A DNA stretch of 8,538 nt, from contig JAGPIR010000045.1 in the NCBI GenBank assembly GCA_018054915.1, positions 1 through 8,538 on the forward strand. The letters are read 5' to 3'. Of the stretch, positions 1 through 6,763 are shown piece by piece (positions within the stretch are counted from its first letter, which is position 1; the number at the start of each line of letters is the position of its first letter). The DNA comes from Allobrachymonas sp. Its GTDB lineage: Bacteria > Pseudomonadota > Gammaproteobacteria > Burkholderiales > Burkholderiaceae_C. A model generated the notes under the pieces. It was not told the DNA's origin. It saw only the letters and a program-made list of their open reading frames with translations, and did no database searches. The translations under genes and the position numbers were made by a program.

Positions 1-65
1 GCGTTGCCTGCAACGCAGGTGAACAACACCGTCGCCATCGCAACCCTGGAAATCCGAAAGCGCAT
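1..65 (-). CDS. Start of an exported protein, possibly FimV (partial)
   Basis: Only the first 21 codons and two bases lie in the window; the gene runs off the left edge. The reading begins MRFRISR, followed by a hydrophobic stretch (VAMATVLFTCVAG) ending in NA. This is a typical Sec signal peptide layout of basic n-region then h-region. The ATG at 65-63 is preceded on the minus strand by an AAGGA (82-78) at a rather long spacing of 12 bases. An in-frame ATG at 119 would add 18 polar residues before the signal and has no visible ribosome site, so 65 is preferred. In many Burkholderiales the gene after asd is fimV, a peptidoglycan-binding LysM protein with a signal peptide. The identity is inferred from that order and the signal alone; no FimV domain is visible here. 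Confidence 0.5.
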   Translation of the reverse strand, partial: MRFRISRVAMATVLFTCVAGN

Positions 66-280
66 AAATGGCGTTTTTCCTTCCGCTGCTGTCAGGCTGG
101 ACTTGGTGCAGTTTTTCATTGCTGGATATGTAGTTATTGCTAATAGTTGGAACTTAGCATCATGTTGCCAAGCTTGACAAGCAGGACTCCATTCTTTGTC
201 GGCAACGCCAAGACACCGCCTTTCTGCTTTTGGATAGATATGCGTACATCCGCATGAGACAGGCAGTTCTCAACGGTCGG
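66..280. other. Intergenic region downstream of asd
   Basis: This AT-richer gap separates the asd stop from the exported-protein start at 65. On the minus strand a TTGTCA (180-175) lies 18 bases before TAAGTT (156-151). That is a possible but weak sigma-70 promoter for the leftmost gene: the -35 is good and the -10 matches only three of six bases. The same place holds an imperfect 16-base palindrome (165-180) centred on CAAGCTTG. A 5-base inverted repeat ATGCG/CGCAT (240-244 and 251-255) lies just after asd, but it has no T-run and is not a convincing terminator. No RNA gene is recognised. Confidence 0.3.
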
Positions 281-1417
281 TCAAGCCTGCAACAAAATAC
301 GCAGCATGCGGCGCAGCGGTTCGGCCGCACCCCACAGAAGCTGATCGCCAACCGTGAAGGCACCCAGATATTCAGGCCCCATGGCCATCTTGCGGATGCG
401 CCCGACCGGAATGGTCATGGTGCCAGTCACGGCTACCGGCGTCAGATCCTTGATGGTGGCTTCGCGGGTGTTGGGAACAACTTTGACCCACTCATTGTCG
501 GCGGCAATCATGGCCTCGATGTCGGCCAATGGTACGTCCTTCTTCAGTTTGAACGTCAGGGCCTGCGAATGACAGCGCATGGCGCCCACGCGCACGCAGA
601 AACCGTCCACCGGGATGGCGGCCGAGCCGAAGCCTTCGCCCATACCCAAAATCTTGTTGGTTTCGGCCATGCCTTTCCATTCTTCCCGGCTTTGACCGTT
701 ACCCAGATCCTTGTCGATCCAAGGAATCAACGAGCCGCCCAACGGCACGCCAAAGTTGGCGGTTTCGGCGTCGGTCAGGCTGCGCTGCTTGGCGATGACC
801 TTGCGGTCGATTTCAAGAATGGCACTCTTGGGGTCGTCCAGCAGGGCTTTCACTTCGGCGTTCAGCGTGCCGTACTGCGTCAGCAGTTCGCGCATGTGCT
901 GGGCGCCGCCGCCGCTGGCGGCCTGGTAGGTCTGGGTGCTCATCCACTCCACCAGACCCGCCTTGTAGAGGGCGCCCACACCCATCAGCATGCAACTCAC
1001 GGTGCAATTTCCGCCGACCCAGTTGTTGCCCCCCTTGGCGAGCGCATTCTTGATCACAGGCATGTTGACCGGGTCGAGCACGATGACCGCGTCGTCCTTC
1101 ATGCGCAGGGTGGATGCAGCATCGATCCAGTGGCCGTTCCAGCCTGCGGCGCGCAGCTTCGGGAACATGTCTGTGGTGTAGTCGCCGCCCTGACAGGTAA
1201 TGATGATGTCGCACTTCTTCAACTCATCAATGCTGTGCGCATCTTTCAGCGTCTTTTCGTTCTTTGCCATGGCCGGAGCAGCGCCACCGGCATTGGACGT
1301 AGAGAAAAAGACTGGCTCGATCAAATCGAAATCCTTTTCTTCCAGCATGCGATCCATCAATACCGAACCGACCATGCCGCGCCAACCCACCAGACCGGTG
1401 ACATTTCCCGTTTTCAT
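281..1417 (-). CDS. asd: Aspartate-semialdehyde dehydrogenase
   Basis: This cytoplasmic enzyme reduces aspartyl-4-phosphate to aspartate-4-semialdehyde with NADPH. It is the branch-point step for diaminopimelate/lysine, threonine and methionine. The 378-residue protein is close to the E. coli enzyme (367). It starts with a Rossmann nucleotide-binding glycine motif (GWRGMVG, residues 11-17), followed by the FFST segment (37-40). The catalytic cysteine is Cys138 in GGNCTVS. The dimerisation-domain active-site pair corresponding to E. coli Arg267/His274 is Arg276 and His283 in VRVGAMRCHSQ. The end (GAAEPLRRMLRILL) is also typical. The ATG at 1417 has a good Shine-Dalgarno, AAAGGG at 1430-1425, seven bases upstream. 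Nothing is truncated. This is the Gram-negative E. coli-type branch of the family, not the shorter branch. The gene has a long upstream gap, so it probably has its own promoter. Confidence 0.97.
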   Translation of the reverse strand: MKTGNVTGLVGWRGMVGSVLMDRMLEEKDFDLIEPVFFSTSNAGGAAPAMAKNEKTLKDAHSIDELKKCDIIITCQGGDYTTDMFPKLRAAGWNGHWIDAASTLRMKDDAVIVLDPVNMPVIKNALAKGGNNWVGGNCTVSCMLMGVGALYKAGLVEWMSTQTYQAASGGGAQHMRELLTQYGTLNAEVKALLDDPKSAILEIDRKVIAKQRSLTDAETANFGVPLGGSLIPWIDKDLGNGQSREEWKGMAETNKILGMGEGFGSAAIPVDGFCVRVGAMRCHSQALTFKLKKDVPLADIEAMIAADNEWVKVVPNTREATIKDLTPVAVTGTMTIPVGRIRKMAMGPEYLGAFTVGDQLLWGAAEPLRRMLRILLQA

Positions 1418-1828
1418 TGCAACACCCTTTAAATATTTCAGAAACTGAAAGGAGCACGCTGAACAAACCTGCTATACGCGGCAATGAACACCCGGTTGCG
1501 GATTTTGTTCTCCCGTGGCGGCGCATTCCAACCGCGTCGGCTGCCTGTTGTATAGACACATCCGCCAATTGCCACACGAGCCGCCCAAATATATCAAGAA
1601 ATATCCTGCCAGCCCATTGGCAAAAATTATAGGCAGCTATGGCAACAAAAAGCATGATTTACAGGAAAAACGACGGCAACCTGCGCATCCTGCCTGTCCA
1701 TGGCGTGTGCGTTCAACACCAAATCCATATCACTGTGGAGGACTTTAAAAGCCATACGGAAAATCCTGCCGTTAAAATAACCCATTTTCCAAACAGCCTG
1801 TTTCCGCCCAGATCCGGAAACCCCTGCC
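1418..1828. other. Divergent intergenic region between asd and fdxA
   Basis: This 411-base stretch lies between two genes that point away from each other, so it must hold promoters for both, but none is a good consensus match. For asd, a TATACA (1554-1549, minus) is the best -10 found, with only a poor -35 (GTGGCA) 15 bases upstream. For fdxA, a TAAAAT (1773-1778, plus) could be a -10 but has no recognisable -35. The fdxA start is preceded by a weak GGAAA. A 42-codon minus-strand reading frame (1755-1627) has an AGGA eight bases before its ATG, but the product resembles nothing known. The region is visibly AT-richer than the flanking genes. No RNA gene or repeat was recognised. Confidence 0.4.
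1425..1430 (-). promoter_or_regulatory. Ribosome binding site of asd
   Basis: AAAGGG on the minus strand ends seven bases before the asd ATG. It fixes this start against other in-frame choices and is the clearest ribosome site in the window. Confidence 0.6.
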
Positions 1829-2158
1829 ATGACTCATGTAGTGACCGAAGCCTGCATCCGATGCAAATACACCGACTGTGTGGACGTTTGCCCGGTCGAC
1901 TGCTTCCGCGAAGGCCCCAATTTTTTATCGATTGATCCCGACGAGTGCATCGACTGCGCCGTGTGCGTTCCCGAATGTCCGGTTGGCGCCATTTACGCTG
2001 AAGAAGACGTACCCGCCGACCAGCAGCACATGGTCGACCTCAACGCCGAACTCTCCAGGCTCCCTACCTGGAAAACCATCACCCGCCGCAAGCCTGGCCT
2101 TCCTGACGCAGACGAATGGAAGGACAAGACCGGCAAGCTGGACCAGTTGATCCGTTAA
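1829..2158 (+). CDS. fdxA: Seven-iron ferredoxin FdxA (3Fe-4S plus 4Fe-4S)
   Basis: This is a small, acidic cytoplasmic electron carrier of 109 residues, the usual size for Azotobacter FdI-type ferredoxins. By comparison with FdI, Cys9, Cys17 and Cys50 bind the 3Fe-4S cluster and Cys21, Cys40, Cys43 and Cys46 bind the 4Fe-4S cluster. Cys12 and Cys25 are extra cysteines also found in this family. Motifs CKYTDCVDVCPVDC (12-25) and CIDCAVCVPECP (40-51) are intact, and the long C-terminal tail typical of the type is present (roughly 60-109). The ATG at 1829 gives the standard MTHVVT start, with a weak GGAAA about ten bases upstream. The next gene encodes a ferredoxin/flavodoxin-NADP reductase, a plausible redox partner, but a terminator-like hairpin follows the stop by eight bases. 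Confidence 0.96.
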   Translation: MTHVVTEACIRCKYTDCVDVCPVDCFREGPNFLSIDPDECIDCAVCVPECPVGAIYAEEDVPADQQHMVDLNAELSRLPTWKTITRRKPGLPDADEWKDKTGKLDQLIR

Positions 2159-2166
2159 TCACCATC

Positions 2167-2201
2167 CGGCCGGGTCGTGACTCACGACCACCGGCCGTTT
2201 T
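2167..2201 (+). terminator. Rho-independent terminator after fdxA
   Basis: CGGCCGG then GTCGT (2167-2178) pairs with ACGAC (2184-2188) and CCGGCCG (2191-2197), around a GACTC loop and a two-base bulge (CA, 2189-2190). TTTT follows at 2198-2201. The 12-pair GC-rich stem is very stable, but the T-run is short, so termination may be partial. It begins eight bases after the fdxA stop and lies 110 bases before the reductase start at 2312. Confidence 0.7.
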
Positions 2202-2237
2202 GCACGGATGCTCCGGCGTTCTGCGTATCGCAGGGCT

Positions 2238-2266
2238 TTGCAGACCTGGCTCGCGCACTGTCTGTT
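2238..2266 (+). promoter_or_regulatory. Possible weak promoter for the ferredoxin reductase gene
   Basis: TTGCAG (2238-2243) is followed at 17 bases by TCTGTT (2261-2266). The -35 matches four of six consensus bases and the -10 three of six. The placement after the fdxA terminator and 45 bases before the start is sensible. The match is weak and could be chance. Confidence 0.2.
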
Positions 2267-2311
2267 TTTGTTTGCATGCGGCTGCGGCCGTGCTTTCTTT
2301 TTGTACTGTTT

Positions 2312-3385
2312 ATGACTACCGAACGCAACTTTGCCCAGGCCATTGACGCCGATGCCGTCATCGTCGGGGCTGGCCCGGTGGGCCTGTTCCAGATTTTCGA
2401 ACTGGGCCTGCTGGAGGTAAAAGCCCACATCATCGATTCGCTGCCCTACCCCGGCGGCCAGCCCATTGAGCTGTATCCCGACAAGCCGATCTACGACATT
2501 CCGGCCATTCCGGTGTGCACCGGCCAGGAACTGACCGATGCCCTGCTCAAGCAGACCGAGCCCTTCGGCGCCACCTACCACATGGGCCAGGAAGTGACCG
2601 TGGTCGAAAAGCAGGCAGACGGCCGCTTCTATGTGGAAACCAGCAAGGGCACGCAGTTCCTGACCAAGACCATTTTCATCGCCGCTGGCGTGGGCGCCTT
2701 CCAGCCCCGCACCCTCAAGGTCGATGGACTGGAGCAGTTTGAAGGCTCACAATTGTTTTACCGCGTCAAGAACCCCGCCGACTTTGCCGGAAAAAATCTG
2801 GTGGTGGTAGGCGGTGGCGACTCGGCGCTGGACTGGACGCTGAACTTCACCAACGAAGGCCCGAACAAAGCCGAGAGCGTGATCCTGATCCACCGCCGCG
2901 ACGGCTTCCGCGCCGCGCCCGCCAGCGTTGCCAAGATGAAGGAACTGTGCGAACAGTATGAAATGCAGTTCATGGTCGGGCAAATCACCGGCTACGAAAG
3001 CCGCGACGGCAGGCTCACCGCCGTAAAAGTGGCCGGGGCCGATGGTGTTACGCGCCAGGTGCCGCTGGACATGCTGCTGGTGTTCTTTGGCCTGTCGCCC
3101 AAGCTCGGCCCCATCGCCGACTGGAGCCTTCAGATCGAACGCAAGCAACTGGTGGTGGATACCGAAAAATTCTCCACCAGCGTTCCCGGAATTTTCGCCG
3201 TGGGCGACATCAATACCTATCCCGGCAAGAAAAAGCTGATTCTTTCGGGCTTTCACGAATGTGCGCTGGCAGCTTTCGCGGCCATGGATTTCATCTTCCC
3301 CGAAAAGAAGGTGTTCCTGCAATACACCACCACCAGCCCGAAACTGCACAAGGTGCTGGGCGTGGAGTCGCCCAACTTCGACTGA
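2312..3385 (+). CDS. Ferredoxin/flavodoxin-NADP reductase, thioredoxin-reductase-like type
   Basis: This soluble FAD enzyme of 357 residues passes electrons between NADPH and ferredoxin or flavodoxin. The order is an FAD-binding GAGPVG (19-24), a PYPGGQP segment (45-51), an inserted NADPH domain with VVVGGGDSALDW (164-175) and HRRDGFRA (194-201, whose arginines suit the NADP phosphate), and a C-terminal FAD motif FAVGDI (295-300). The CxxC redox pair of thioredoxin reductase is absent, which marks the YumC-like ferredoxin reductase family. The frame stays open upstream to an ATG at 2177, but that start lies inside the terminator stem and would add a 45-residue cysteine-rich extension. MTTERNF at 2312 is therefore chosen, although it has no clear Shine-Dalgarno. 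FdxA just upstream is the likely partner. The gene ends 50 bases before a bidirectional terminator. Confidence 0.93.
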   Translation: MTTERNFAQAIDADAVIVGAGPVGLFQIFELGLLEVKAHIIDSLPYPGGQPIELYPDKPIYDIPAIPVCTGQELTDALLKQTEPFGATYHMGQEVTVVEKQADGRFYVETSKGTQFLTKTIFIAAGVGAFQPRTLKVDGLEQFEGSQLFYRVKNPADFAGKNLVVVGGGDSALDWTLNFTNEGPNKAESVILIHRRDGFRAAPASVAKMKELCEQYEMQFMVGQITGYESRDGRLTAVKVAGADGVTRQVPLDMLLVFFGLSPKLGPIADWSLQIERKQLVVDTEKFSTSVPGIFAVGDINTYPGKKKLILSGFHECALAAFAAMDFIFPEKKVFLQYTTTSPKLHKVLGVESPNFD

Positions 3386-3434
3386 GCGTGCGTACAACGG
3401 CGCCAGCGCCCCAGCAGGGCGTATGCCCGCAAAC

Positions 3435-3461
3435 AAAAAGCAGCCAGCGGCTGCTTTTTTT
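3435..3461. terminator. Bidirectional rho-independent terminator between the reductase gene and acpS
   Basis: AAAAAGCAGCC (3435-3445) pairs perfectly with GGCTGCTTTTT (3449-3459) around a three-base AGC loop. A T-run (3455-3461) follows on the plus strand, and on the minus strand the other arm reads TTTTTGTTT. It lies between two converging genes, 50 bases after the reductase stop and 49 bases after the acpS stop, and can end transcription from both sides. Confidence 0.88.
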
Positions 3462-3509
3462 ATGTGCCATGTTTAGGGCTACACCGCTGCGCCGCCAGTT
3501 GGTCGTTGG

Positions 3510-3908
3510 TCAATCAGCCAGCTTTTCCACCACACAAAAACTGGCCGCATAGTCGGTTTCGTCGCTCAGGGTGATGTGCGCCTGCAGTTGCCGCGCGGCA
3601 AACCATTGCGCCAGGTCATGGTGCAGCACCACATGCGGCTGGCCGCTGGCGCTGTTGAGGATTTCGCAATGCCGCCATGTCATGGGCCAATGAATCCCTA
3701 GGCCAATGGCCTTGCTGAAGGCCTCCTTGGCCGAAAAGCGCGTGGCCAGATAGCGCACGGCGCGATCGGGCCAGCGACTGCGGCGCTCGTGGTACACCGC
3801 CAGTTCTGCATCGCCCAGCACGGTTTGGGCAAAACGCTCGCCGCGCCGTTCAAGCGCCGCGCGAATGCGGCGGATGTCGCAAATGTCGGTGCCAATGCCA
3901 TAGATCAT
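3510..3908 (-). CDS. acpS: Holo-[acyl-carrier-protein] synthase
   Basis: This cytoplasmic enzyme transfers the 4'-phosphopantetheine arm of coenzyme A to the conserved serine of acyl carrier protein, which makes it active for fatty acid synthesis. At 132 residues it has the usual length of the small trimeric AcpS type. The hallmark motifs are GIGTDI (4-9, with Asp8 as a Mg ligand), RFSAKEAFSKA (57-67, with Glu62 as the second Mg ligand and Lys61 beside it) and HITLSDE (111-117). The start is the ATG at 3908, giving the standard MIYGIGTD beginning. A GAAG eight bases upstream is only a weak ribosome site. The start lies 20 bases after the stop of the large exported-protein gene, so it is probably co-transcribed with that gene. 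In many proteobacteria acpS instead follows pdxJ, so the upstream neighbours here are unusual. Confidence 0.95.
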   Translation of the reverse strand: MIYGIGTDICDIRRIRAALERRGERFAQTVLGDAELAVYHERRSRWPDRAVRYLATRFSAKEAFSKAIGLGIHWPMTWRHCEILNSASGQPHVVLHHDLAQWFAARQLQAHITLSDETDYAASFCVVEKLAD

Positions 3909-3928
3909 GCGGCGTACTTCAGTTTAAA

Positions 3929-6763
3929 TCATGGAAATTGCGGGATCACGGTCAATTCAGGCAGCGGCGCCACCAATTCCCGGCTTTCCCGTGCATGCGG
4001 CAACACAACCATGGGCGCGTAAGCATATTCGTCATCGGCAAAGCGTGCCACAGTTTGGTAAGTGGCAAGGCTTCCCAAGCCGGCAATCAGCACGACTGAA
4101 TACCGCGAATTCAGCGGATTATCACCCGCCGCCAACACAGCGCTTTGCGGATGGATATAGAGTTGATCGCGCACGGTGAACGAGCGTGACCCAAATTCCA
4201 CGGGCACCTGCGCGGCAAAACGCTGGCTCACGGCATTGGTGGCAGGCCGCCCCACCAGCAACAGATGGGCGTTGCGCAACTCCTGTTCGCTGACTTCGCG
4301 GTCGGACCTGATTTGCGGCTGCACATTGTGCTCACGCCGGCGCAGCGCCGTTTGCAGCAAACGCGCGGCCTCGTGGTTGCCCGTGGCCTCGTCAAGTGTT
4401 CCATACACAATTAACGCCTTTTCCAGTTCCTCATCCATCGTCAGAATCGTGAACGGCGAGCCGTTGGCGCGTGGGGTTGTTCCGTATTTGTCGACCACTA
4501 CGCGCCGGGGCCTTTGCGCCGTGGCGATACGGATCTGGCGGTTGGCGGTGTCGAATATCTGCATGCGGGTGACGCTGGCGCCGTCTTCCGTTTCCACCGT
4601 AACCGGCACTGCCAGCGCCGGCCCCATACGGGCCACATCGAGCGTCACAACCGTTTCCCAGCCCGCACCTGCGCGCTGCGTCTGGGCGGACTGCACCGCC
4701 AGATACGGCAGGCCGGTCTGGTGCAGCCACCAGTCAAAAACAGGCGTTAGCGGGTAAGCTGTGCGCCTTTGTAAAAAATCCTGAAACTGCTGCGTGGACA
4801 CTTTCTGCCCGCCGTGCTGGCGGCCAAATTCCTGCATGGCACGGTCAAACACCACCTCGCCCATCAGGCCACGCAAGGCATGCAGGAACAGCACGCCCTT
4901 GCCCGTTGCCACGCGGTAGCCGGACTGGTCACCCATGCTGGCGCGGGTATTCGACAACGGCACATCGTGCCCAGCGCGTGCGCCAAAACCGTATTGCGAG
5001 CGGTAATAGGCCAGCTCCGTGCCCCAGGCATCATCCACGGTGTTTTTCCTATCCACCGGCAGATGGCGTGTATATGTCACGATGCGCTCCAGGTTGGCAA
5101 AGGCCGTGCTCAGCCAGATGTCGGCGTCGCTGGCGGGCAGCAGCGTGCCCTGCCACGCCGGCAGCGGGCGGTGCTGCCCGCCTTGACCCGATGGCCGGCC
5201 TTGATCACCAGGCAGGTGGCGCGGGTCGGCAGCATCTTGCACCGGCGGCGGCTCACCCGCCAAGGCGGGCGGAGCCTGCACCTGCAGCAGCGTCCAGGGA
5301 TTGTGAATCAGTGGCTGCACGGCAGAGTAGTCCCTGCTTTCTTGCAGGATGGGCAGCCACAGCGCCCCCACGGGCGGGCCAAATGAGGCCCAGCTTTGCA
5401 AATTGGCCGCCAGATCGGCGTTGGTGTACTTGGCATCCACCCCATAAGCCGAAACGATTTCAGGCGTAGTCAGGGCCTGACGCGCAAAGTCCAGCCCCAT
5501 GCGGCCCTTGAATTCATGGTATTTGCGCAGCCACACGGCATCGCGTTTGGAGGGCGCATAGGCTGCCAGCGCCGATGGACGACCATCGTGCTGTGCATCG
5601 GTTCTGAGCCGCAGCGTCTGGTCCTTGATGTTGTTGTCGCTCCAGTAAAAACCTTCTGCCCCCTCAATCCATTCGTTGCGGCTGCTGCGGTGCAGGGTGT
5701 GGCGGTCACCGCCCAGGGTCAGCAAGGCGATTTCGTTGCGCCGGATGTCGCCCAGCACCCACTCGGTGGAACACAGGCCGTTGTCATTGCGCGTGAGCAT
5801 GGACACGGCGCTTTCAATGCTGTCGGCATACTGCTGCGCCTGACGGATGCGCGCCGCCAGCGGCACCCCGCCAATCACCATGGGTCCCTGATCGAGCGTG
5901 GTTTCGGCCAGCAGCAGGCCCGCCTCGTTGATGACATAGTCCATGCTGCTGTGGATACCGCCAGGCGTCGTCTGCATCACAAAGCGGTAACCGGCCGCCG
6001 GCTTGACCTCCATCCACACGTTGTAGAAATTGGCCGGGTACAGGTCGTACATGGTGATGTGGCCAAACACGATCTGACCATCGGCCGTGGCCGGCCCATT
6101 GGCCACAAAGGCATTGCAGCGCTGGGGGCGACGGCGCTTCTGGCGCACCACTTGCAGGCTTTTGGCAGCCTGCCGGGGTGTGATGCCCGGTGTGTGCAGC
6201 GGCGCATCCGGCGTAACGGCCAGGGCATCATCCACCGAATCGATTTCGTTGGAGGTGTTGATGGTGATGATGTCAAGCACATCCAGCGCCCGCGCACCAA
6301 CCCGCGCCCCGGCCGCCGATGCGCCCTCGGCAATGCCCTGCATCTCCTGCATCTGCTCGGGCGTAAAGCCGCTGTAGAACAGCTGGCGCGCCAGCTGGCG
6401 GTTGGTCTCCCAGGCATGCTGCGGGCGGGCGGGGCCCCAGTATTGAGACAGCGCCCGGATGTAGCCGGCGATTTCTGCCGCCAGCAAGCGCCCATGCTGC
6501 ACGCCGCGCGTATGGGGCTCGCCTTCGATATGCACGACCGTCCAGCCGGCCTGTGGATAGCGCCAGCCCTGGCCCCAGCGCTGCACGGTGCGCGCGTCGG
6601 GCGCATGGTGCAGCACCGGATTGACTGCAGATGCCGCAGCCAGCGGCGGCACGGCAGCCGGTTGCGCCATCGCTGGCATGGCAGCGCCACACCATACCGC
6701 CAGCAGCAAAACAAATGACCATTCGCGCCACAACACCAACAGCAAGGGATGTTGGATTTTCAT
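3929..6763 (-). CDS. Exported Ntn-hydrolase-like (C45/phospholipase B-like) protein with degenerate M1-peptidase-like C-terminal half
   Basis: The 944-residue protein begins with a Sec signal peptide, with likely cleavage after AMA at residue 33, so it probably acts in the periplasm or outside. Residues about 70-380 look like a C45 acyltransferase/phospholipase B-like Ntn hydrolase. RCNAFVA places Cys216 as the candidate autoprocessing nucleophile, followed by DGQIVFGHITMYD (229-241). PGGIHSSMDYVINEAG (267-282) and LLLAETT (283-289) recall the phospholipase B-like pattern of PG, S-x-D and ETT. A Pro/Gly-rich linker spans about 496-540. Residues about 545-690, with GKGVLFLHALRGLMG (621-635) and FDWWLHQTGLPYL (676-688), resemble the helical region following the active site of M1 metallopeptidases. 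HEXXH is absent, and the position of the M1 catalytic tyrosine before KG appears to be Thr620. A last domain (about 825-944) is unassigned. Besides signal-peptide Cys25 and Cys216, the only other cysteine is Cys331. The substrate is unknown; amide or ester hydrolysis is inferred. Its ATG overlaps the methyltransferase stop (ATGA), and no clear ribosome site is seen. Confidence 0.75.
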   Translation of the reverse strand: MKIQHPLLLVLWREWSFVLLLAVWCGAAMPAMAQPAAVPPLAAASAVNPVLHHAPDARTVQRWGQGWRYPQAGWTVVHIEGEPHTRGVQHGRLLAAEIAGYIRALSQYWGPARPQHAWETNRQLARQLFYSGFTPEQMQEMQGIAEGASAAGARVGARALDVLDIITINTSNEIDSVDDALAVTPDAPLHTPGITPRQAAKSLQVVRQKRRRPQRCNAFVANGPATADGQIVFGHITMYDLYPANFYNVWMEVKPAAGYRFVMQTTPGGIHSSMDYVINEAGLLLAETTLDQGPMVIGGVPLAARIRQAQQYADSIESAVSMLTRNDNGLCSTEWVLGDIRRNEIALLTLGGDRHTLHRSSRNEWIEGAEGFYWSDNNIKDQTLRLRTDAQHDGRPSALAAYAPSKRDAVWLRKYHEFKGRMGLDFARQALTTPEIVSAYGVDAKYTNADLAANLQSWASFGPPVGALWLPILQESRDYSAVQPLIHNPWTLLQVQAPPALAGEPPPVQDAADPRHLPGDQGRPSGQGGQHRPLPAWQGTLLPASDADIWLSTAFANLERIVTYTRHLPVDRKNTVDDAWGTELAYYRSQYGFGARAGHDVPLSNTRASMGDQSGYRVATGKGVLFLHALRGLMGEVVFDRAMQEFGRQHGGQKVSTQQFQDFLQRRTAYPLTPVFDWWLHQTGLPYLAVQSAQTQRAGAGWETVVTLDVARMGPALAVPVTVETEDGASVTRMQIFDTANRQIRIATAQRPRRVVVDKYGTTPRANGSPFTILTMDEELEKALIVYGTLDEATGNHEAARLLQTALRRREHNVQPQIRSDREVSEQELRNAHLLLVGRPATNAVSQRFAAQVPVEFGSRSFTVRDQLYIHPQSAVLAAGDNPLNSRYSVVLIAGLGSLATYQTVARFADDEYAYAPMVVLPHARESRELVAPLPELTVIPQFP

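Noticed and set aside
1..16. Inverted repeat GCGTTGC-CT-GCAACGC at the left edge
   Set aside because: It lies in the signal-peptide coding sequence, has a two-base loop and no T-run; probably incidental.
230..1432. Plus-strand 400-codon open frame antisense to asd
   Set aside because: It mirrors the asd gene, has histidine-, alanine- and glycine-rich shadow composition, and has no recognisable motif. asd on the other strand is certain.
1227..1655. Minus-strand 142-codon frame overlapping the asd start
   Set aside because: More than half of it is asd sequence in the wrong frame, and there is no ribosome site before its ATG.
1639..1935. Plus-strand 98-codon frame running from the intergenic gap into fdxA
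   Set aside because: It ends out of frame inside fdxA and its product resembles nothing known; likely chance.
2271..2310. Small hairpin CGGC/GCCG followed by a T-rich run just before the reductase start
   Set aside because: The stem is only four pairs, the T-rich run is interrupted, and it would end transcription right at the gene start; most likely chance.
2177..2311. 45-residue N-terminal extension of the ferredoxin reductase
   Set aside because: It begins inside the terminator stem and is cysteine-rich and unlike the family. The start at 2312 gives the normal N-terminus.
5396..6718. Plus-strand 440-codon open frame antisense to the exported hydrolase
   Set aside because: Long antisense frames are common in GC-rich DNA. 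The product is rich in Arg, His and Gly with no domain, while the minus-strand protein has a signal peptide and family motifs.
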